Assembly: GCA_029265615.1 (NCBI GenBank)
Contig: JAJUIB010000001.1
Span: forward strand, 202,729-266,728
Direction: 5' to 3'
Length of the DNA stretch: 64,000 bases
DNA from: Spirochaetota bacterium
GTDB taxonomy: Bacteria; Spirochaetota; Spirochaetia; Treponematales; Rectinemataceae
The notes below the pieces were generated by a model, which did no database searches, was not told the DNA's origin, and saw nothing but the letters and a program-made list of their open reading frames with translations. Position numbers and translations under genes: made by a program. Positions 1 to 6,586 of this stretch are shown piece after piece. How positions within the stretch are numbered: position 1 is the first letter of the stretch; each line of letters opens with the position of its first letter.

Positions 1-444
1 CACGTCGCGCATCGCGGAACTTTCGCCGATAAGGCGGGCGCCCTCCTCATAGCTGCGGGAACCCGCGGAGAGCCTGCGTGCAAAGCGGCGCTCCGCAACC
101 GCCTTGTTGAGACGGATGACGAGCTCCTCGGGATCAAAAGGCTTCACAAGATAGTCATAGGCGCCAAGCCGCATCGCCGCGACGGCGTCGCGAACCTCGC
201 CGTGCGCCGAAATAACCACGACAGGAACCTGGGGCCCCTCGTCACGGATCCACGATAAAAGTCCAAGTCCATCGAGACGCGGCATCCGCAAATCCGTGAC
301 GAGCGCATCAAACGCCTCTTCGCCGAGCGCCGCCTTGGCCTCAAGACCGTCGGCGGCCGCCTTTCCTTCGATGCCTTCAAGCGCAAGATAATGGATGAGC
401 GACTCCGTCATGCGCTTTTCATCGTCGACAATGAGCACCCGCAC
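1..444 (-). CDS. NtrC-family sigma-54-dependent response regulator (partial, N-terminal 148 residues)
   Basis: The visible part is a complete CheY-like receiver domain followed by the first residues of a sigma-54 AAA+ domain (LIGESSAMRDV, about residues 139-148), which continues beyond base 1. The acidic pair is D7/D8 (LIVDDE), the phospho-acceptor is D51 (VTDLRMP), the switch serine is S79 (ISAHGE) and the conserved lysine is K101 (LVKPFD). The GTG start at 442-444 was chosen because AAGGAG lies 8 bases upstream and the receiver begins directly with VRVLIVDDE. A protein of this type is phosphorylated by a histidine kinase and activates RpoN promoters. The cognate kinase and the targets are outside the window. 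It is divergent from the AmmeMemoRadiSam pair across only 66 bases, so a regulatory link is possible but unproven. Confidence 0.9.
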   Translation of the reverse strand, partial: MRVLIVDDEKRMTESLIHYLALEGIEGKAAADGLEAKAALGEEAFDALVTDLRMPRLDGLGLLSWIRDEGPQVPVVVISAHGEVRDAVAAMRLGAYDYLVKPFDPEELVIRLNKAVAERRFARRLSAGSRSYEEGARLIGESSAMRDV

Positions 445-475
445 CGCATCCGCTCCTTCGAGCCTCCATGGCGCC

Positions 476-503
476 TTGCACAGAGGGCCGCCTCGGCTAT
501 ACT
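476..503 (+). promoter_or_regulatory. Sigma-70-type promoter of the AmmeMemoRadiSam B gene (leaderless layout)
   Basis: TTGCAC (476-481), a 16-base spacer and TATACT (498-503) form a good vegetative promoter. Only 7 bases separate the -10 box from the ATG at 511, and no Shine-Dalgarno sequence is present, so transcription would begin at or next to the start codon. Confidence 0.7.
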
Positions 504-510
504 TACGACT

Positions 511-1398
511 ATGATCGAGAGTAGCGAAAAGCGGAAGCTCCGGGAAGCGACCGTCGCGGGAATTTTCTACCCGGAAGAGGCAGACGCACTTAACGCGGAG
601 GTGGACCGTCTCCTTGCTCAGGCTGAACCGCTTTTCGCGGAGCGTCAGGTAAGGAGAGCCCGCGCGATCTTCTCCCCGCATGCGAGTCTCGGCTATTCGG
701 GCGACCTTGCGGCGCTCGCGTGGAAGGCCGCGACAGGCGCCGCCCTGACCCAGATCGTCATTCTGTCCCCCTATCATCGAGCAGAGACCTCGCTCGTTTA
801 CCTGCCCGAGGCCGAATACTTCGAAACCCCCCTAGGCGCGGTCCCCGTCGACCTCGGCTCGATCGAAGAACTGCTTGAGTGCGGCACGCTCTTTACGCGG
901 ACCGACATCCCGCATTTTGAAGAGCACGGCATCGAGATGCAGCTTCCCTTCATGCAAAAGCTGTTTCCTCGCGCCACCCTGGTGCCCATCCTCGTGGGAA
1001 AAACGACTAAGCCCCTCGTTCGTGCGCTTGCATCGGCGCTCGGCATTGTCTTTTCCGAGCGCGCGGAGGAAACCCTCTTCGTCGTATCGAGTGACCTTGC
1101 GTCCTGCGGTCGCAGGGGAAGCGCGGAAACGCGCGCAGAGGCGGAAGAGCGTGCCGAGCGGATTCTCGAATGCATAGCACAGCGCGATTGGCGCGGCCTC
1201 CTTGCGGAACACGACCACGACGCGCTCTCCGCCTGCGGCGACGGCGCCATGGCCGCCTTACTCGCCTCGCCCCTTGGCGCGGAACTCGAGGGCCTTGTGC
1301 TCGGAAGACATGATTCGGCGGCATACCGGGAATCGGAGGAGGAGCGCCTTGTGTTTTATGCGGCGCTCGCCTTTGTGCCGCGGGGAGAAGGCCTGTGA
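511..1398 (+). CDS. amrB: AmmeMemoRadiSam system protein B (MEMO1 family), 295 aa
   Basis: This MEMO1/DUF52-family protein is related to extradiol dioxygenase-like folds and is encoded beside its usual partner, protein A. Family signatures are VAGIFYPEE (residues 15-23), SPHASLGYSG (55-64, with H57), LSPYHR (85-90, with H89), EHGIEMQLPF (138-147) and SACGDGAM (240-247, with C242). The usual SSD-x-x-H motif reads SSDLASCG (193-200), so the histidine equivalent to MEMO1 H192 appears to be replaced by Ser/Cys. The reading frame is open upstream to 391, but the ATG at 511 fits the family N-terminus and sits just after a promoter -10 box. The function of the system is not established; the human homologue binds copper or iron. 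The radical SAM member is not in this window. Confidence 0.88.
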   Translation: MIESSEKRKLREATVAGIFYPEEADALNAEVDRLLAQAEPLFAERQVRRARAIFSPHASLGYSGDLAALAWKAATGAALTQIVILSPYHRAETSLVYLPEAEYFETPLGAVPVDLGSIEELLECGTLFTRTDIPHFEEHGIEMQLPFMQKLFPRATLVPILVGKTTKPLVRALASALGIVFSERAEETLFVVSSDLASCGRRGSAETRAEAEERAERILECIAQRDWRGLLAEHDHDALSACGDGAMAALLASPLGAELEGLVLGRHDSAAYRESEEERLVFYAALAFVPRGEGL

Positions 1399-1943
1399 AT
1401 TTCGATATCGACGAAGAGACGCGTAGGTGCGCACTGTCCTACGCCCGCGCGGTCATCGCTAGAACTTTTGGCGGCCCCGAGCCGCGCGAACCTTCAGGCG
1501 GCGCCCTCGACACCGTGGCGGGCGCCTTTGTGTCCCTCCACAAGCGCGGTGCGCTCCGTGGCTGCATCGGCAGGATGAGTGCCGATGTGCCGCTTGTCCG
1601 CACGATAGCCGACATGGCGCGTGCGGCAGCCTTTGAAGACCCCCGCTTCCCACCTCTCCGCCGCGAGGAACTCGACGAGCTTATAATCGAAATAACCGTG
1701 CTTTCTCCGCTTCACGCGATTAAAGACCCACAGGAGATCGAGATCGGACGCCATGGGGTGCAGCTCACGGTTGGTATGCGCTCCGCGGTGTTCCTTCCGC
1801 AGGTGGCCCCCGAACAGGGATGGGGCGTGCATGAACTCCTTGACAACCTTGCGCTCAAAGCAGGGCTACCCCCCTCGGCATGGCAGCGGCCGGATGCGCG
1901 GCTTGCGGTATTCGAGGGGGTTGTCTTTAGCGAAGCACGCTGA
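1395..1943 (+). CDS. amrA: AmmeMemoRadiSam system protein A (AMMECR1 family), 182 aa
   Basis: This is an AMMECR1-domain protein with the hallmark LRGCIG motif (GALRGCIGRM, about residues 53-62), followed by the conserved AFEDPRFPPL and ELDELIIEITVLSP segments. The GTG start at 1395 overlaps the stop of protein B by 4 bases (GTGA) and is preceded by GGGGAGAAG, so the two genes are translationally coupled. The length is normal for the bacterial family. The biochemical role is unknown. The fixed pairing with a MEMO protein, and elsewhere with a radical SAM enzyme, suggests one pathway. The start is well supported by the overlap and the ribosome binding site. Confidence 0.9.
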   Translation: MNFDIDEETRRCALSYARAVIARTFGGPEPREPSGGALDTVAGAFVSLHKRGALRGCIGRMSADVPLVRTIADMARAAAFEDPRFPPLRREELDELIIEITVLSPLHAIKDPQEIEIGRHGVQLTVGMRSAVFLPQVAPEQGWGVHELLDNLALKAGLPPSAWQRPDARLAVFEGVVFSEAR

Positions 1944-1946
1944 AGA

Positions 1947-3098
1947 TCACAGGCGCCTGCCACGTCGCTTGCGAAAGTCCTTGAAGTACCAGGCCCGCGC
2001 GGCCTCGGCGAAACGGAACAGCCGATAGGGAATGCGCTTAAGCGGGCGGTCCCACGAGCCTGCATAGTGCACGACGGTGCCGCCGAATCCGGTCTTGAAG
2101 CGATAGAGTCCCGCCATGGGATGAGTGGGGTCGTCGACAGGCGGGATCCCGTAGAAGTCATACACCGAACAGCCTGAAGCCTTTGCCGCGCGGATCGCCG
2201 CCCACTGGAGCGCATAGGCGGGCATGAGGTTGCGCTTGGAATCGGAGGAGGCGCCGTAGAGGTAGACGGCCTCCCCGCCGCGAAAGAGGGTGACAATCGC
2301 GGCGAGCGCCTCACCCTCGTGGCGGGCAATCCAGAGCCGCAAATCCGGCACCGCCGTGCCATCCTGGGTCGCGCTTTCTGCCTGCGTAGCCGTATCAAAG
2401 AGCGCGGCATAGTAGGCCTCGGGGTGGAGCGCGATGCGATCGCGCGCCGCGGTCGCCTTATAAAGACGGTAGAACTCCGGGAGCGCCGACGCGGCCGCCG
2501 CACCTGATAGGCATTCGACAACAACGCCTTTTTTTTCCGCAAGGCGCGCGTTGTACCGCCACTTTGGCTTCATAGCGGCGAAAATGGCCGCCTCGTCGCG
2601 CATAAGGTCGAGGAGCACGGTATCGGGAGGTTGCACATCCACCGAAGCACGGACGAGGGGCAGGCCGAGCTCTGGTCGCTTAGGTACAGGGGTGACGCCC
2701 TTCCCCCTGGCTTCAGACGCAGGCTCGTCGGCTTCGGGGCCACGCTCCTCGGCAAAAAACCAAGGCAGATCGAAGCGGACAAACATGCAGGTATGCGGCA
2801 CATGAGGCTTCAAGGCCGCGCCGAGCGCATCAAGGACCGCGGCGCGGCACGAAGGGGGAAGCTCGAGTTCGGGTCCGCGTGGCACATAGGCAAAAGACAG
2901 GCCGGGGCCCATACGCCGCACAAGGACAAGGAGCGGCGTTGCGAACGGCCGGCCAAGGTCAGCCCCTTCGACCGCGAGCGAGAAAGAGAGCGGCGTCCAG
3001 CCATAGCGAGATTTGAAGCGGGCCCAAAACCCCGACTGGAGAAAACCCCGCGCGCGATCGCAGTCGGCAAGGGGGGCGGGTTCAAGACGTATCGTCAT
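1947..3098 (-). CDS. FemAB-family peptidoglycan interpeptide bridge aminoacyltransferase-like protein, 383 aa
   Basis: The protein has the FemX/FemA double-GNAT architecture. The N-terminal signature is LQSGFWARFKSRYGW (about residues 20-34), a central KPKWRYNARLAEKKGV block resembles the W-R-x-N-x-x-K/R motif, and the C-terminal KASGCSVYDFYGIPP and FKTGFGGTVVHYAGSWD blocks are characteristic. FemAB enzymes transfer amino acids from aminoacyl-tRNA to lipid II or peptidoglycan stem peptides in the cytoplasm; substrate specificity cannot be read here. The ATG at 3098 gives the family N-terminus, whereas the longer open frame up to 3284 is low-complexity and overlaps metG. No clear Shine-Dalgarno is seen. 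The coding strand contains an A8 run (complement of 2529-2536) at the Glu-Lys-Lys codons. It lies 61 bases downstream of metG in the same direction. Confidence 0.83.
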   Translation of the reverse strand: MTIRLEPAPLADCDRARGFLQSGFWARFKSRYGWTPLSFSLAVEGADLGRPFATPLLVLVRRMGPGLSFAYVPRGPELELPPSCRAAVLDALGAALKPHVPHTCMFVRFDLPWFFAEERGPEADEPASEARGKGVTPVPKRPELGLPLVRASVDVQPPDTVLLDLMRDEAAIFAAMKPKWRYNARLAEKKGVVVECLSGAAAASALPEFYRLYKATAARDRIALHPEAYYAALFDTATQAESATQDGTAVPDLRLWIARHEGEALAAIVTLFRGGEAVYLYGASSDSKRNLMPAYALQWAAIRAAKASGCSVYDFYGIPPVDDPTHPMAGLYRFKTGFGGTVVHYAGSWDRPLKRIPYRLFRFAEAARAWYFKDFRKRRGRRL

Positions 3099-3118
3099 GA
3101 TGTTCGAAGAGTGCGCAC

Positions 3119-3151
3119 CTGCGCGAAGAGCTGCATACGCCCCTCGCGCAG
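3119..3151 (-). repeat. Inverted repeat between metG and the femAB-like gene
   Basis: Perfect 8-base arms (CTGCGCGA at 3119-3126, TCGCGCAG at 3144-3151) with a 17-base loop lie in the 61-base gap. No T-run follows, so this is not a standard intrinsic terminator. It could be an RNA processing or stabilising hairpin, or chance in G+C-rich DNA. Confidence 0.35.
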
Positions 3152-3159
3152 GCTTTGCC

Positions 3160-5466
3160 TCAGCCGACCTCGCCCTCAGAAACCTTGGCCAGGGCGAAAG
3201 GCCGGCCGGCCGCAACGAGGCGCCGGGGACCAACAAACACGGCCCCCTTTTCCGCGCGTATGGGCACCGAAAAGAAGGTGTCAACGTCTATTTCCGCCTC
3301 TGCGGGAAGGGCGGGATCCTGCCCTTCGAGCACGACGCGGGTCCCAGGGGCAATATCGCCCGCATCGAGCACCTCGACGGCCTCCTTGGCAAGGCCGCCT
3401 TCAGCCTCCACTTTGCGCGACGCGGCAAGGAGCATGCCGCGGCTCTCGATGCCGCGAAGCTTTGCGGGTTTGAGGTTGTTCACGAGGACGATGTGCTTAC
3501 CGAGAAGCTCTTCCTCGCGGTAATAGGGGACAAGACCGGAAACAATGACCCGCTCGGCTCCCGACCCATCGTCGAGGGTCTCGATGTAGAGTTTGTCAGC
3601 CTTGGGATGACGCTCAATCTTGACGATTTTCGCGACACGGAGGTCGACAAGCCGCACAAAGCGCTCATCGACAGGGAGGTCGGCATAGGGGGCGGGCCGA
3701 GCTTCGGGCGCGGCTTTTGCAGGCGGGACCACGGTAGCCTGAGACGCCGAGGTAGGAGCCACTACTCCGGCCGAGGTCGCGGATCGCTCGGCGCGCTCCT
3801 TCTGCGAACCTGAATACCGTTCGCGGAGCATTGCAACCACCTCATCTTCGAGCTTGGCAAACAACACCTCGGGCTGTCCGACACGCTCAAGCCCCGAAAG
3901 CTCGCCGAGGCTCGCCCAGGAAAGACCATCTTTCCCTACAGTCTTTCCGAAAAAGCCCGCAAGCCGTTCGGCGGCACGGGGCATGTAGGGATGGATGATC
4001 ACCGCAAGATCGCGCAGGACATAGCAGAGGTCGCGGATGAGCGATGCCGCGGCAGCAGGGTCGCTTGTCCGTGTCTTCCAGGGCTCGCCGTCCTGGAAAC
4101 GCTTGTTCGCAAGATCGGCAATTTCGAATGCCTGGCGGAAGGCGTCGCGGAGCTCTGCGCGCTCGAGCTTTTCGGCGATGCCAGCCTCAAGCTCGCGCAC
4201 CCTGGCCCAAAACTCCTCGCTTGGACGGCCCTCGGGAATGACACCTCCATAGTAGCGCGCGACAAAGGTGAGGGTGCGGTTGGCCAGATTGCCGAGGTTG
4301 CCAATGAGCTCGCCGTTCACCTTCTCCTGAAAATCGCTCCAGGTGAAAGTGTAGTCGGCCTTTTCGGGGCGGTTCCAGAAGATGTAAAAGCGCCACACGT
4401 CCGCCGGAATGCCTGACTCGACAGCATCGGTGCCGAAAACGCCTATACCCTTTGATTTTGAGAACTTTCCCGCTTCGTAATTGAGATACTCGGTGGAAGA
4501 CATGTGGTGGAGCATCGTCCAGGTTCCCCCTGTCCCGAGGAGACTCGAGGGGAAAATGACCGTATGGAAGGGTATGTTGTCCTTGCCGATGAATTGGAAG
4601 AGTTCGACCTCGTCCGGCTTTTTCCACCACTCACGCCAGTCAAAGCCCTTTTCGTCGCCCGCGCAGGCCGAGATCGATATATAGCCGATCGGCGCGTCGA
4701 ACCAGACGTAGAAAACCTTATCCTCGAAGCCGGGCTTGGGAACGGGGATACCCCACTTGAGGTCTCGGGTGATAGCCCGGGGCTTAAGCCCGTCGCGAAT
4801 CCAGGCCTGGGTCATTTGGATCGCGTTATTCGCCCAAAAGCCCCGCACCGAGGCTTCCTTCATCCAGGCCTCGAGCCGGGGGCGTATGGCGGGAAGATCG
4901 ATATAGAGGTGCGTCGTCGCGCGCGGCCGCGGCGTCGCACCGCAGGTAGAACAATGAGGCTCCTTGAGCTCGGTCGGGTCGAGCAGTTTGCCGCAGTTTT
5001 CGCACTGGTCGCCGCGCGCGCCGTCGTAGCCGCACAGAGGGCAGGTGCCCTTCACATAGCGGTCGGCGAGAAAGCGGCCGCAGCTCTCGCAGTAAAGCTG
5101 TTCTATCGTCTCTTCCTTGATGAAACCCGCGGCATCGAGCTCCTTAAAGATGGACTGGACGACCTCCGTCTGACGCGGCGTCGAGGTGCGTCCGAATTTG
5201 TCAAAGGCGATCCCGAACCAGGCATAGATGTCTTTGTGCACCGCGTGAAAACGGTCGCAGAGCTCGCGGGGCGATACGCCCTCCTCGAGCGCCTTTGTTT
5301 CGGTCGCGGTGCCGTACTCGTCGGTGCCGCAAACGTAGAGCGTATCGTAGCCGCGGAGGCGGCAAAAACGTGCAAAGACATCGGCGGACAAAACCTGGAT
5401 AAGGTTGCCGAGATGGGGGACATTGTTGACGTAGGGAAGTGCAGAGGTTACGAGTCGGCGTTTCAT
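3160..5466 (-). CDS. metG: Methionyl-tRNA synthetase, 768 aa
   Basis: This class I aminoacyl-tRNA synthetase charges tRNA(Met) in the cytoplasm. The HIGH motif is HLGN (residues 18-21) and the KMSKS motif is FSKS (335-338). A double zinc knuckle is present with four CxxC pairs at C126/C129, C142/C145, C155/C158 and C172/C175, the MetG type with two knuckles. A Pro/Ala-rich linker near residues 600-635 leads to a C-terminal Trbp111/Arc1p-like tRNA-binding domain (RVAKIVKIERHPKADKL) as in E. coli-type dimeric enzymes. The length is normal for this domain set. The start is fixed by KRRLVTSALPYVN. The promoter lies 8 bases upstream with no Shine-Dalgarno, which leaves no room for a SAM riboswitch or T-box leader. 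Confidence 0.97.
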   Translation of the reverse strand: MKRRLVTSALPYVNNVPHLGNLIQVLSADVFARFCRLRGYDTLYVCGTDEYGTATETKALEEGVSPRELCDRFHAVHKDIYAWFGIAFDKFGRTSTPRQTEVVQSIFKELDAAGFIKEETIEQLYCESCGRFLADRYVKGTCPLCGYDGARGDQCENCGKLLDPTELKEPHCSTCGATPRPRATTHLYIDLPAIRPRLEAWMKEASVRGFWANNAIQMTQAWIRDGLKPRAITRDLKWGIPVPKPGFEDKVFYVWFDAPIGYISISACAGDEKGFDWREWWKKPDEVELFQFIGKDNIPFHTVIFPSSLLGTGGTWTMLHHMSSTEYLNYEAGKFSKSKGIGVFGTDAVESGIPADVWRFYIFWNRPEKADYTFTWSDFQEKVNGELIGNLGNLANRTLTFVARYYGGVIPEGRPSEEFWARVRELEAGIAEKLERAELRDAFRQAFEIADLANKRFQDGEPWKTRTSDPAAAASLIRDLCYVLRDLAVIIHPYMPRAAERLAGFFGKTVGKDGLSWASLGELSGLERVGQPEVLFAKLEDEVVAMLRERYSGSQKERAERSATSAGVVAPTSASQATVVPPAKAAPEARPAPYADLPVDERFVRLVDLRVAKIVKIERHPKADKLYIETLDDGSGAERVIVSGLVPYYREEELLGKHIVLVNNLKPAKLRGIESRGMLLAASRKVEAEGGLAKEAVEVLDAGDIAPGTRVVLEGQDPALPAEAEIDVDTFFSVPIRAEKGAVFVGPRRLVAAGRPFALAKVSEGEVG

Positions 5467-5474
5467 AAGTTGAG

Positions 5475-5504
5475 AGACTACCCGTCCCGTGGGAGCGCTG
5501 TCAA
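5475..5504 (-). promoter_or_regulatory. Sigma-70-type promoter of metG (leaderless layout)
   Basis: On the minus strand TTGACA (5504-5499), an 18-base spacer and TAGTCT (5480-5475) are followed after 8 bases by the metG ATG. No ribosome binding site lies between. Confidence 0.65.
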
Positions 5505-5623
5505 GCTTGGCCTGCAGAGCGCGCAGAGCGGTTCAAAAGAAAGAAGCCTCGCGCAAAGGCGCATCACTCGCTACGCATCCCCTGTATGCGGTTCGCCTTG
5601 TCACCCTTCCTTGTGCGCGTTCA

Positions 5624-6520
5624 CTATTCCGTTATGGTGAAGGAGAGGCTACTCACCGCGGTTTTCTCCCCGCTACCGCGGCGCACAAGGTAGTAATCGA
5701 TCCGCCAATGGCCAAGCGCAGCGCCACTTGCCACGTTGAGGACCATGGCCGCAAAACCCGGTGCGTAAAAATAGGAAGGTCCGAACTCCTGGACTGCGCC
5801 GTTCGGCGCGGTCAACGTAACGGCATAGAGCCAGCGAGGGTTCCCGCTCGCATCGGTGAAGGTCGCTATGGGCGGCCCCTTGATCCAGGTCCCGAAGGTC
5901 TTCGAGCGGTTAGCCAAATAGCCTTGCTCATACAGCCACTTCTGCGACCAGCGGGTCCCGCGTTCCAGAATGACCAGCTCGGTATCGTAGTTCGTCTGAT
6001 CGAAAAGGCCGACGCCGGCATCGAGGAGCTGCCACGAGTCGGCCTGCGGCCTTCCCCATGTCGTGGAGAACTCGACCGAGCCAACCGACCTAGCTTCATT
6101 GGTTTTTCTATTCCAGATGGTGAACTCGATTTTCCACTTCCCCTCGGTGTAGGAACCGGTCGATAGAGAAACGGTTCCATGGCCGCCCCTATAAAAGCCG
6201 TACCGGCCAAAGGATGCCGTTTTGCCGTCGGGATAGGTGATGGTGTAGGCATAATCCCAAAGGGCTACATCCTGCACAGGGCCCTGAATCCAGGCGGCAA
6301 AGCGCTGGTTTCCCTTGTATTTACCCGCAAAGGCTCCCTTTTCATACAGCTCTTTTGCATCCCAGACCGCCCCTCGCTCGGCGATTTTGAGCACCGTATC
6401 GTATTCAGCATCCTCGATGACAAGGCCGACACCCATATCCTTGAGTTGCCAGGACTGGGCCTGAGCGAAAGCCTCAAACGCGACAAGAAACACAAGCGCC
6501 AAAGGGATTTTCCGCACCAT
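5624..6520 (-). CDS. Secreted protein with two tandem copies of an unrecognised domain, 298 aa
   Basis: I do not recognise the family. A signal peptide is evident (MVRKIPLALVFLVAFEAFAQAQS, cleavage near A-Q-A-Q). The mature part is an internal duplication. Copy 1 begins SWQLKDMGVGL and copy 2 SWQLLDAGVGL. Both continue with YDTxLxIxERG, a W-x4-LYExG segment and an AAWIQGP or GTWIKGP motif, then a beta-rich half (FYRGGHGTVSLSTGSY, FYAPGFAAMVLNVASG). The protein is probably periplasmic or surface-exposed. An upstream TTG at 6526 is possible, but the ATG at 6520 was chosen because a consensus promoter ends 7 bases before it. It is transcribed as a single gene, with metG downstream carrying its own promoter. 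Confidence 0.7.
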   Translation of the reverse strand: MVRKIPLALVFLVAFEAFAQAQSWQLKDMGVGLVIEDAEYDTVLKIAERGAVWDAKELYEKGAFAGKYKGNQRFAAWIQGPVQDVALWDYAYTITYPDGKTASFGRYGFYRGGHGTVSLSTGSYTEGKWKIEFTIWNRKTNEARSVGSVEFSTTWGRPQADSWQLLDAGVGLFDQTNYDTELVILERGTRWSQKWLYEQGYLANRSKTFGTWIKGPPIATFTDASGNPRWLYAVTLTAPNGAVQEFGPSYFYAPGFAAMVLNVASGAALGHWRIDYYLVRRGSGEKTAVSSLSFTITE

Positions 6521-6527
6521 TGTCAAA

Positions 6528-6556
6528 ATTATACGCTATACAACGCCATCTGCCAA
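6528..6556 (-). promoter_or_regulatory. Near-consensus sigma-70 promoter (leaderless layout)
   Basis: On the minus strand TTGGCA (6556-6551), a 17-base spacer and a perfect TATAAT (6533-6528) are followed after 7 bases by ATG 6520. This is one of the strongest promoters in the window, and its predicted start point falls on the initiation codon. Confidence 0.8.
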
Positions 6557-6586
6557 GCGCCGGTTTTGCAAAGCCGGGCGCATACT

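Noticed and set aside
391..510. N-terminal extension of the MEMO-like gene
   Set aside because: It overlaps the response-regulator gene and its promoter; family similarity begins at ATG 511.
2529..2536. A8 run in the femAB-like gene as a programmed frameshift
   Set aside because: The zero frame is full length and conserved on both sides. No product of the other frame is recognisable, although slippage cannot be excluded.
3099..3284. 62-codon N-terminal extension of the femAB-like gene
   Set aside because: It overlaps metG, is low complexity and lacks family similarity.
4504..5640. Open frame opposite metG (378 codons)
   Set aside because: The metG motifs on the other strand are unambiguous and this frame has none.
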